Positions 1 through 5,714 of a DNA stretch of 9,997 nt are shown piece after piece; the first letter of the stretch is position 1; each line of letters opens with the position of its first letter. The DNA is from an uncultured Bacillota bacterium. GTDB lineage: Bacteria; Bacillota; Limnochordia; Limnochordales; ZCTH02-B6. The position numbers were made by a program, and so were the translations under genes. Below the pieces are notes generated by a model. That model saw only the letters and a program-made list of their open reading frames with translations. It searched no databases and was not told the origin of the DNA. The stretch lies in NCBI GenBank assembly GCA_937916565.1, contig CALFSR010000238.1, positions 1 through 9,997 on the forward strand, read 5' to 3'.

Positions 1-1017
1 GGCTCCCAGCAGCGAGGAGACGCCGGCGGCCGCCCCCGCGCCCGCGTCCAACCCGGAGCCGCAGTGCGGGGTCAACACGCTGCTCTGGTTCTTAAAGCAC
101 CCCAGCACGGCGACGCCGAGCGCCAGCGCGCGGCCGATCTCCAGGTCGGTCGCATTGAGCGCCTTGCCCACGACACCGATGGTGTTGAACAGGATCGCCC
201 CGTGGGTGCCGCTGCCGAAACAGCCGACCACGGGCACCTGCAGCCCCGCCATACGGGCGTCGGTCGCGGCCGCCGAGAAAACCCGCGCCCGGTGAATGAG
301 ACGGGCGGGGTCGTCGGCCCGCTCGTCTAGCCGGTTCAGCTTGGCGCCGATGCCGAGCCCCGCACCGGTCGCAAGCCCCGCCTCGGCCGCGGCCAAGTTG
401 ACCTCCAAGCCCTTCAATAGGAAGGCGACGTCGTCGATCGTCAGTTGGTTCACGCTCTCAACCAGGTCTTCGAGTTCCGTTCCCAGCGGCAGAATGACGT
501 TAAAGTCGGTCAGGGCGGGGGCGAGCGCCTCCCGTTCCACGAGCACCTCGCCATTCTTCTCAAGCAGGGCCAGCTGGTTGTGCTCGTGGCGGATGATCGC
601 GCGGGCGGTCCCCGACGGCGTTTCCACCCACGCCTCCACGTAGAGGTCTTGGTATTCGGGGTGGTGCTCCACCTGGACCCGGCCTTCGGACACCAGGCGC
701 TCGGCAGCCGCAATGTCCTCGGGGGTGCAGTTGGCCAGAAACGTCAACGCGTTGCCCTTGTTCTTGACCACTGCCCCCAGGGCCGCCGCCGTGTGCAGGC
801 CGTAGCGCTCCGTCCCGGGAATCCCCACGGAGAAGCTGTTCTTGAAGATGTTTTTGTCCGTCAGCACGCGCACGCGACTGGGGGGGTCGTCAAACAATGC
901 CGCCGCCCGCGACGTGGCCAGGGCGATGGCCACGGGGTCCGTGCAGCCGACCGTGTAGAACGTGTACCGGTCCAGAACCTCCACCAGCCGGTGCGGTTCG
1001 ATACAAGGCACGACCAC
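1..1017 (-). CDS. cyuA: L-cysteine desulfidase / L-serine dehydratase-like protein (UPF0597, CyuA/CdsB family), 3' end off the window
   Basis: This is the first 339 codons of a gene read leftwards and cut by the window edge; family members are about 400-440 residues, so roughly a fifth is missing. The translation shows family hallmarks: GCTDPVAIALA at residues 24-34, KNIFKN and VGIPGTERYG near 60-75, TDARMAGLQVPVV around 252-264 and a GSGTHGA loop just after. Known members break down L-cysteine to pyruvate, ammonia and sulfide, or deaminate L-serine, using an oxygen-labile [4Fe-4S] cluster in the cytoplasm. Cys25 in GCTDP aligns with the first cluster cysteine of the archaeal enzyme; Cys266, Cys307 and Cys319 are candidates for the others. 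The GTG start at 1017 has AAGGAG at 1023-1028, five bases upstream. An in-frame GTG at 1011 has an 11-base spacing and is possible. The family call is firm; cysteine versus serine as substrate cannot be read from sequence. Confidence 0.85.
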   Translation of the reverse strand, partial: MVVPCIEPHRLVEVLDRYTFYTVGCTDPVAIALATSRAAALFDDPPSRVRVLTDKNIFKNSFSVGIPGTERYGLHTAAALGAVVKNKGNALTFLANCTPEDIAAAERLVSEGRVQVEHHPEYQDLYVEAWVETPSGTARAIIRHEHNQLALLEKNGEVLVEREALAPALTDFNVILPLGTELEDLVESVNQLTIDDVAFLLKGLEVNLAAAEAGLATGAGLGIGAKLNRLDERADDPARLIHRARVFSAAATDARMAGLQVPVVGCFGSGTHGAILFNTIGVVGKALNATDLEIGRALALGVAVLGCFKNQSSVLTPHCGSGLDAGAGAAAGVSSLLGA

Positions 1018-1081
1018 CTTCACTCCTTAAGCCTGACATGCCTCGGAAACCGTCCCGCCGCGGAATACTCGACTGGCTTTT

Positions 1082-1093
1082 CCTTTGCAAAGG
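1082..1093. repeat. Perfect 12-bp palindrome CCTTTGCAAAGG
   Basis: The sequence reads identically on both strands. It lies 65 bases upstream of the cyuA-like start codon, inside the divergent intergenic region. Its size and position suit a binding site for a dimeric regulator, but I cannot assign a family. It could also have arisen by chance. Confidence 0.4.
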
Positions 1094-1125
1094 CGGTGTT
1101 CCCAATGCATCCCATTATCCAACCA

Positions 1126-1156
1126 TTGGTATACCAAAGTGATACCAAATATACCA
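1126..1156. promoter_or_regulatory. Putative operator: palindrome TTGGTATACCAA plus phased TACCA half-sites
   Basis: TTGGTATACCAA (1126-1137) is a perfect 12-bp palindrome. TACCA recurs at 1132, 1143 and 1152, spaced 11 and 9 bases apart, so about one helical turn each. The TGGT-(N2)-ACCA shape resembles operators of GntR-family regulators (FadR/VanR types), as established for several members; the assignment here is inference because no regulator gene lies in the window. The site could control the desulfidase gene, aroC, or both. Confidence 0.45.
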
Positions 1157-1399
1157 CGATGTTCCACAGGCGTCAACCAATATCCGGAAAATGCGCCCGA
1201 GACAGTACCAAGTCAGGCAAGAAACGCCGGTCCCCGGAGTGGCCCCGCGGCCCACGGTGGGCCAATTGAGCTCGCCAGGTAGGTCCTTCCTCCGCGGGGG
1301 GCGAATTGTGCTCCTAATTCACCGGCCCGCTTGGCGGCGACGGGCGCGCGTCCCGCCGCTGCAAGCCGGGGGCGTGTTGCGCGGTAAGGAGGAGTTTCG

Positions 1400-2704
1400 T
1401 TGTCGCTCCGCTTTCTCACAGCCGGCGAATCCCACGGTCCGGCCGTCACGGCCATCGTGGAAGGCATGCCCGCCGGCGTCCCCGTGACCGCGGCGGCCAT
1501 CAACCAGCAGCTCAAGCGGCGCCAGCTCGGCTACGGCCGCGGCCGGCGCATGCAGATCGAACCCGACCAGGTGGAAATTTTGACAGGCGTCCGCCACGGC
1601 CTGACCTTGGGCAGTCCCATCGCCCTTCTCATCCGCAACAAGGACTGGGAACGGTGGCAGGCGGCGATGGCCCTGGAGCCGCTCGCCGGCTCGCCCGGAA
1701 GCGCAGCCGCAGGGGACCCGCAGGCCCACGGGCCAGGCGCGGCCCCGGCCACCCCCGGGGCGCCGGGCGCTGCGGACGCCAAGGAAGACTGGCGGCTCCG
1801 GCCCGTCACCCGTCCGAGGCCGGGACATGCGGATCTCGCCGGGATGCTCAAATACGGGTTTGACGACGCCCGCAACGTGCTCGAGCGGGCCAGCGCCCGG
1901 GAAACCGCCATGCGGGTCGCCGCCGGCGCCGTCGCACGCCAGTTGCTCGCGGCCTTTGGGATCGAGATCGCGTCCCACGTCGTTCGAATGGGGCCCGTCG
2001 CCGCGCCCCGCGACCCGGACGCCCCGCCGCCGGCGCCGGAAGCTTTTGCCCGAGTGGACGAGTCGCCGGTCCGCTGCCTCGACCCCGAGGCCGGCGAGGC
2101 CATGGTGCGGGCCGTCGACGAGGCCAAAGCCCGGGGCGAGACGCTGGGCGGAGTGTTTGAGGTCATCGCCTGGGGCGTTCCTCCCGGGCTTGGCAGCCAC
2201 GTGCAATGGGATCGCAAGCTGGACGGGCGCCTGGCACAAGCCCTGATGAGCATCCAGGCCATCAAGGGCGTCGAGTTCGGCCTCGGGTTTGAAACCGGCG
2301 CCCGTTTCGGCTCGCAAGCCCACGACCCGATCCTCTACGACGGCGAGCGCGGAATTTGGCGGCCGTCCAACCGGGCGGGCGGCGTCGAAGGCGGCATGAC
2401 CAACGGGGAACCCTTGGTGGTGAGGGCGGCCATGAAGCCGCTGGCTACCTTGTACAAGCCGCTGCCGTCCATCGATATGGCCGCGCTGTCGCCGTCCGAA
2501 GGCGCCATCGAACGCTCCGACGTGAGCGCCGTCCCCGCCGCGGCCGTCGTCGCGGAAGCCGTCGTCGCCTTTGAACTCGCCCGCGCGATGATGGAAAAGT
2601 TCGGCGGCGATTCGCTGGCCGAGATGCGGCGCAACTTCACCGCGTACGCGGAGGAGCTCGCCCGGCGGGGCATGCGGGGCTGGCAGCGGCCGGTGAAGGA
2701 TTAA
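1400..2704 (+). CDS. aroC: Chorismate synthase
   Basis: The enzyme converts 5-enolpyruvylshikimate-3-phosphate to chorismate, the last step of the shikimate pathway, using reduced FMN in the cytoplasm. Family signatures are clear: GESHGP at residues 9-14 (His12), RRQLGYGRGRR at 40-50, RPGHADLAG at 140-148 (His143), LERASARETAMRVAAGA near 161-177, and SDVSAVPAA around 373-381 with Asp374. The TTG start at 1400 is supported by AAGGAGG at 1386-1392, seven bases upstream, and by the expected N-terminus (M)SLRFLTAGESHG. At 434 residues it is about 40 longer than the Bacillus enzyme (about 390). The excess is a low-complexity Ala/Gly/Pro stretch at roughly 94-130, between KDWERW and the RPGHAD motif. 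The gene is not flanked by other shikimate genes here. The next gene follows after 80 bases with no obvious terminator, so co-transcription is possible. Confidence 0.95.
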   Translation: MSLRFLTAGESHGPAVTAIVEGMPAGVPVTAAAINQQLKRRQLGYGRGRRMQIEPDQVEILTGVRHGLTLGSPIALLIRNKDWERWQAAMALEPLAGSPGSAAAGDPQAHGPGAAPATPGAPGAADAKEDWRLRPVTRPRPGHADLAGMLKYGFDDARNVLERASARETAMRVAAGAVARQLLAAFGIEIASHVVRMGPVAAPRDPDAPPPAPEAFARVDESPVRCLDPEAGEAMVRAVDEAKARGETLGGVFEVIAWGVPPGLGSHVQWDRKLDGRLAQALMSIQAIKGVEFGLGFETGARFGSQAHDPILYDGERGIWRPSNRAGGVEGGMTNGEPLVVRAAMKPLATLYKPLPSIDMAALSPSEGAIERSDVSAVPAAAVVAEAVVAFELARAMMEKFGGDSLAEMRRNFTAYAEELARRGMRGWQRPVKD

Positions 2705-2784
2705 GATCGGACTAAAGGACCAGACTTGACGACCGGTCGCGAGCGAAAAGCCGGGGCCGGCCCGGCCGACGGAGGTGGCGCCGC

Positions 2785-3705
2785 GTGCGCATCGACCCGC
2801 GGACCCGGATGGGTCCGGTGCATTACACCGTCCAAAACCTCGACCGCCAGGTGGATTTCTACTGCCGCATCCTCGGGTTTCAGTTGCTCCGGCGGGACGG
2901 CAACACGGTTGCGCTGGGCGTCGCGGCGCGGGACGGAGCGGCCGGCCACGGTGCGGGAGGGGCGAAAGCGCAAGTCCCCGGCACCGAGCTCTTGCGCCTG
3001 ACGGAAAACCCCGGCGCGCGGCGGTATCACCGGACGACCGGGCTGTACCATACGGCGTTTCTCGTGCCGACCCGCTGGGACTTGGCCAATCTCATCCGCC
3101 GTGTCATCGATACCCGCACGCCCGTGCAAGGCCACTCCAACCACGGCACGCACCTGGCCCTGTACTTGCCGGACGCGGAAGGCAACGGCATCGAGCTCGC
3201 GTGGGACTTCCCGCGGGAGGAGTGGCCGATGGAGAACGGCCGGATGCTTTACGACCGCATGCCGCGCATGGGCATCGACATCGCGGAGCTGTTTGAGGAG
3301 CTTGAGCGCAAGCCCGCGCCGTGGCCCGGCCTGCCGCCCGGCACCGTCGTCGGCCACATCCACCTGCATGTCGCCTACCTGGAAACCACGAAGCACTTTT
3401 ACCATGAGGTGCTCGGGTTTGATATCACGATGGAGTCCGAGGAAATGGGCGCGCTGTTTTTGAGCGCGGGCGGCTACCACCACCACATCGGCAGCAACGT
3501 CTGGAAAGGCGAAGGCTTGCCGCCCGCGCCGCCCGACGCCGCCGGGTTGCGCGAGTTTACCATCCTCGTGCCCGACGAGGCGGTGCGCGCCAGCCTCTTG
3601 GAAAGGGCCAAGCTGGCGGGCGTGCCGGTGGAACCGCATCCCGGAGGCACGCTGATGCGGGATCCGTCCGGCATCGGCGTGCTGCTGGCCGTCGCGCCCG
3701 CTTAA
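2785..3705 (+). CDS. catE: CatE-like extradiol (catechol 2,3-)dioxygenase, two-domain VOC/glyoxalase-fold protein
   Basis: The 306-residue protein has two vicinal-oxygen-chelate halves (about residues 8-145 and 187-305) and resembles Bacillus CatE (about 285 residues). The first half begins GPVHYTVQNLDRQVDFYCRI and includes TGLYHTAFLVP and EGNGIELAWD. The second carries GHIHLHV (His191, His193, His195), FYHEVLGFDIT and the diagnostic SAGGYHHHIGSNVW (His232-234). The His-rich strands are likely metal ligands. A glutamate third ligand is not evident in the terminal strand (PSGIGVLLAV). Family enzymes cleave catechol-type rings using Fe2+ or Mn2+; members have also been annotated simply as glyoxalase-family proteins, so the true substrate is open. 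The GTG start at 2785 has GGAGG at 2771-2775, nine bases upstream; ATG at codon 9 is an alternative. The gene lies 80 bases after aroC and 79 bases before the yhhQ-like gene, with no other aromatic-degradation genes nearby. Confidence 0.85.
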   Translation: MRIDPRTRMGPVHYTVQNLDRQVDFYCRILGFQLLRRDGNTVALGVAARDGAAGHGAGGAKAQVPGTELLRLTENPGARRYHRTTGLYHTAFLVPTRWDLANLIRRVIDTRTPVQGHSNHGTHLALYLPDAEGNGIELAWDFPREEWPMENGRMLYDRMPRMGIDIAELFEELERKPAPWPGLPPGTVVGHIHLHVAYLETTKHFYHEVLGFDITMESEEMGALFLSAGGYHHHIGSNVWKGEGLPPAPPDAAGLREFTILVPDEAVRASLLERAKLAGVPVEPHPGGTLMRDPSGIGVLLAVAPA

Positions 3706-3716
3706 GGCGTAAACCC

Positions 3717-3766
3717 GGGCCGGCGCTTTGCGCGGGGGCCCGTGTCCCCGCGGCGGGCGCCGGCCC
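3717..3766 (+). repeat. Nested GC-rich hairpin between catE and yhhQ
   Basis: GGGCCGGCGC (3717-3726) is the exact reverse complement of GCGCCGGCCC (3757-3766). Inside it, CGCGGGG (3731-3737) pairs with CCCCGCG (3746-3752) around an 8-base loop, with symmetrical 4-base internal loops between the two stems. It ends eight bases before the yhhQ ribosome binding site. There is no T-run, so it is not a canonical intrinsic terminator. It may be an mRNA-stabilising, processing or attenuating structure. Confidence 0.6.
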
Positions 3767-3784
3767 CGAAGGGCGGAGATCGAC

Positions 3785-4501
3785 ATGCGCCTTTTCCCCG
3801 TCTTTTCAGGCCTGTTTGTCGCGGTGCTGATGATCAGCCAAGTGACGGCGACCAAACCCGTGCAGTGGGGGAACCTCGCCTTCACGGGCGCCGACCTCAT
3901 CTTTCCCCTCACCTACCTCCTGGGCGACATGCTCACGGAGGTGTACGGGTTTGCCCGCTCCCGCGTCGTGATCTGGACAGGCCTTGCCGCCAACCTGCTC
4001 CTGAGCGCGGCCGTGTACGTCGTGGGCGCCATGCCGGGCGCGCCCGACTGGGTAGCAGGCGGCGGCCAGCAGGCGTGGGACATGCTCCTGGGGCTCACGC
4101 CGCGGATCGCCGTGGCGAGCCTCCTCGCGTACGTCGTCGGCGAGTTCGTCAACGCCTACGTCCTCTCCCGGCTCAAAGTGCGCACCAAAGGCCGCCACCT
4201 GTGGCTGCGCACCATCGGTTCGAGCCTCGCCGGGCAAGGCATTGACACCCTCATCTTCTTCCCAATCGCTTACTGGGGCGCCTGGCCGTGGACGCTTATC
4301 CTCCACATCATGCTGGTCGCGTACGTGATCAAGGTCGGGGTTGAGGTCGTGCTCACGCCCGTCACCTACGTCCTCGTCTGGGTCGTCAAGCGCGTCACCG
4401 GCATGGACGTCTACGACGAACACACGAGTTTCAACCCGTTCAAAATCGTGCTGGAGGACGACGAGGCCGCCGGCGGAAACCGGGGTCGGGGCGCTCGCTA
4501 G
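3785..4501 (+). CDS. yhhQ: Queuosine precursor transporter, YhhQ/VUT (DUF165) family
   Basis: This is a 238-residue, strongly hydrophobic inner-membrane protein with about six predicted transmembrane segments, close to the 221 residues of E. coli YhhQ. The family signature FPLTYLLGDMLTEVYG runs across residues 40-55, with ISQVTATK in the first helix (17-24). Later come GEFVNAYVLSRLK and GIDTLIFFPIAYWG in the middle helices, and a polar, acidic C-terminus. Characterised members import preQ0, preQ1 or queuine for the queuosine modification of tRNA wobble position 34. No que or tgt genes are in the window, so the salvage role rests on family membership. The ATG at 3785 has GGAG at 3775-3778, six bases upstream, and starts directly with the first helix. 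A longer reading from a GTG at 3728 would overlap the hairpin and add an arginine- and proline-rich leader, so I reject it. I see no preQ1 riboswitch upstream. Confidence 0.88.
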   Translation: MRLFPVFSGLFVAVLMISQVTATKPVQWGNLAFTGADLIFPLTYLLGDMLTEVYGFARSRVVIWTGLAANLLLSAAVYVVGAMPGAPDWVAGGGQQAWDMLLGLTPRIAVASLLAYVVGEFVNAYVLSRLKVRTKGRHLWLRTIGSSLAGQGIDTLIFFPIAYWGAWPWTLILHIMLVAYVIKVGVEVVLTPVTYVLVWVVKRVTGMDVYDEHTSFNPFKIVLEDDEAAGGNRGRGAR

Positions 4502-4549
4502 CCCGTGCGGCCTAAGCTCGCGCCAAACGTCCCCGGCCGTTGGCAGCGC

Positions 4550-4578
4550 TTGACAGAGAGAATTACGTTCAATATAAT
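4550..4578 (+). promoter_or_regulatory. Perfect-consensus sigma-A promoter for riboswitch-terC transcript
   Basis: TTGACA (4550-4555) and TATAAT (4573-4578) are both exact consensus hexamers with the ideal 17-base spacer. Transcription should begin near 4585, immediately before the riboswitch P1 stem. It lies 48 bases after the yhhQ stop codon, giving terC its own transcription unit. Confidence 0.9.
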
Positions 4579-4587
4579 TCGAATCGT

Positions 4588-4687
4588 GAAGGGGAGTAGC
4601 ACTGCGAATCCCTGGGGCGTCAATACGGCCGCGGGCCCGCTCCAGGGACGAGGTGCGCAAGCCGCCTCGGAGCGAGACCTTCGCCCA
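4588..4687 (+). promoter_or_regulatory. yybP-ykoY manganese riboswitch
   Basis: The leader carries conserved elements of the yybP-ykoY class: GGGGAGTAGC at 4591-4600, GGCGTCAATACGG around 4616-4628, GGGACGAGG near 4645-4653 and GCGAGACCTTCGCC at 4673-4686. Paired elements can be traced. P1 is GAAGG (4588-4592) with CCTTC (4678-4682). CCCTGG (4610-4615) pairs with CCAGGG (4642-4647). GAGG (4650-4653) pairs with CCTC (4665-4668). Known members bind Mn2+ at the junction and activate Mn2+ exporters. CCTTC of P1 is also the first half of the terminator stem, so ligand-stabilised P1 should block termination: a transcriptional ON switch. The downstream TerC-family gene is a classic partner of this riboswitch. 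Confidence 0.93.
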
Positions 4688-4717
4688 AGCTTCGTGCTGG
4701 GCGAAGGTTTATTTTTT
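4678..4717 (+). terminator. Riboswitch-controlled intrinsic terminator
   Basis: CCTTCGCCCA (4678-4687) pairs perfectly with TGGGCGAAGG (4698-4707). Two more G-C pairs can form inside around a TTCGT loop, with one bulged A. TTTATTTTTT (4708-4717) follows directly. The 5' arm overlaps the 3' strand of riboswitch P1, so the two structures exclude each other. Coding sequence begins 41 bases later. Confidence 0.93.
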
Positions 4718-4757
4718 GGCCAGAACCGCTCAGACAGCACAAGAAGGGGTGGCACTG

Positions 4758-5711
4758 TTGGAAATTTCACCGTGGATGTGGATGGCGTTCAACGGTCTCG
4801 TGGTGGGCATGTTGGCGCTGGACCTGGGCGTCTTTAACCGCAACGCCCACGCCATCAAGGCCAAGGAAGCGGCCATCTGGACGGTCGTCTGGATCGCCAT
4901 CGCCGTCGTCTTTGGCGGGGTGCTGTACTGGTGGCGAGGCGCCGACGTGGCCATGCAGTACTTCGCCGGCTACCTCATCGAAAAGTCGCTGAGCGCCGAC
5001 AACATCTTCGTGTTCGTGCTGATTTTCACGTACTTCGCCGTTCCCGCCCAGTTCCAGCACCGGGTGCTGTTTTGGGGCGTGCTGGGGGCGCTGGTCATGC
5101 GGGGCCTTTTCATCGCGGCCGGTGCGGCGCTCCTCAACACGTTCCACTGGGTCATCTACGTGTTCGGCGCCTTCCTCGTCTTCACCGGCATCAAGTTGAT
5201 CACGCAAAAGGAAGAAGCCATCGACCCCGGCCAGAGCCCGGTGCTGCGCTTCGTGCGCAAGATCTTCCCCGTGACCGAGAACTACGAGGGCAGCCTGTTC
5301 TTTGTGCGCCGGGCGGGCAAGCTCATGGCCACGCCGCTCTTTGTGGTGCTGTGCATCGTCGAATCCAGCGACATTATGTTCGCCGTCGACTCGGTGCCCG
5401 CCATCTTCGCGGTGAGCAGCGACCCGTTCATCGTCTACACCTCCAACGTATTCGCCATCCTCGGCCTGCGGTCGCTGTACTTCCTGCTGGCGGACGTCAT
5501 GGGCAAGCTGCGCTACCTCAAGGTCGGCCTGTCCGTGATCCTGACCTTCGTGGGCACCAAGATGCTGATCTCGAGCTTCGTGCACATCCCGCCGGCGGTG
5601 TCCTTGGCCGTCATCGTCGGCATCCTGACGGTCACCATCGTGGCGTCCGTCATGTTCCCCCAGCGCGAGGAGGCGGCGGGAGTGGTCGCCACCCGCGATC
5701 GGTGGGAGTAG
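4758..5711 (+). CDS. TerC/Alx-family integral membrane protein, probable Mn2+ exporter
   Basis: This is a 317-residue polytopic membrane protein, matching E. coli Alx (about 321). Family motifs with membrane-embedded acids are present: ALDLGVFNR with Asp22, GYLIEKSLSADNIFVF with Glu75 and Asp81, and ESSDIMFAVDSVPAIF with Glu202, Asp205 and Asp211. A charged loop (KEEAIDPGQSP through KIFPVTENYEGSLFF) separates two hydrophobic halves, as is typical. Characterised Alx and related TerC proteins counter manganese excess, and the yybP-ykoY riboswitch upstream makes Mn2+ the most probable substrate. The TTG at 4758 is preferred because AAGAAGGGG (4741-4749) lies eight bases before it and the protein then begins LEISPWMWMAFNG, as in homologues. 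Extending the frame upstream would run it through the terminator, which is not credible. The stop codon lies three bases from the stop of the convergent Lon-like gene. Confidence 0.9.
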   Translation: MEISPWMWMAFNGLVVGMLALDLGVFNRNAHAIKAKEAAIWTVVWIAIAVVFGGVLYWWRGADVAMQYFAGYLIEKSLSADNIFVFVLIFTYFAVPAQFQHRVLFWGVLGALVMRGLFIAAGAALLNTFHWVIYVFGAFLVFTGIKLITQKEEAIDPGQSPVLRFVRKIFPVTENYEGSLFFVRRAGKLMATPLFVVLCIVESSDIMFAVDSVPAIFAVSSDPFIVYTSNVFAILGLRSLYFLLADVMGKLRYLKVGLSVILTFVGTKMLISSFVHIPPAVSLAVIVGILTVTIVASVMFPQREEAAGVVATRDRWE

Positions 5712-5714
5712 GCT

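Larger units (their letters stand above)
1018..1399. other. Divergent intergenic region between cyuA-like gene and aroC
   Basis: This 382-base gap separates the leftward desulfidase gene from the rightward aroC and should hold the promoters of both. The part at 1080-1160 is visibly richer in A and T than its surroundings. It carries two perfect palindromes, repeated TACCA half-sites and possible promoter elements. A GATAAT on the minus strand (1114-1119) could be a -10 box for the desulfidase, but no good -35 lies 17 bases away. On the plus strand TTGGTA (1126-1131) sits 17 bases before ATATAC (1149-1154), a weak candidate pair pointing at aroC. Further right, a 6-bp hairpin GGCCCA/TGGGCC (1249-1254, 1258-1263) and a degenerate direct repeat AATTG(A/T)GCTC (1264-1273, 1304-1313) occur. 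I see no coding region that looks real here. Confidence 0.6.

Noticed and set aside
1231..1263. T-box-like antiterminator sequence (GAGTGGCCCCGCGG) upstream of aroC
   Set aside because: It resembles the T-box core only superficially: TGGNACC is broken (TGGCCCC), no terminator with a T-run follows, and I cannot trace a Stem I with specifier loop upstream.
445..1269. A 274-codon plus-strand open frame over the cyuA-like gene
   Set aside because: It overlaps the desulfidase gene antisense, has no domain, and extends into the intergenic palindromes. The minus-strand reading has clear family motifs and a ribosome site.
1319..2323. A 334-codon minus-strand frame opposite aroC
   Set aside because: It is antisense to the confidently identified chorismate synthase and has no recognisable domain.
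2754..2763. Palindrome GGGCCGGCCC between aroC and catE
   Set aside because: It is short and made only of G and C, which is expected by chance in this composition; there is no T-run and no repeat elsewhere in the gap.
3706..3784. preQ1 riboswitch before yhhQ
   Set aside because: The gap holds a GC hairpin but none of the short A-rich tail and C-rich loop features of preQ1 classes.
4653..4757. N-terminal extension of the TerC protein from an upstream start
   Set aside because: The extension would be translated from the riboswitch 3' end and terminator hairpin, has no ribosome site, and is absent from the family's usual length.
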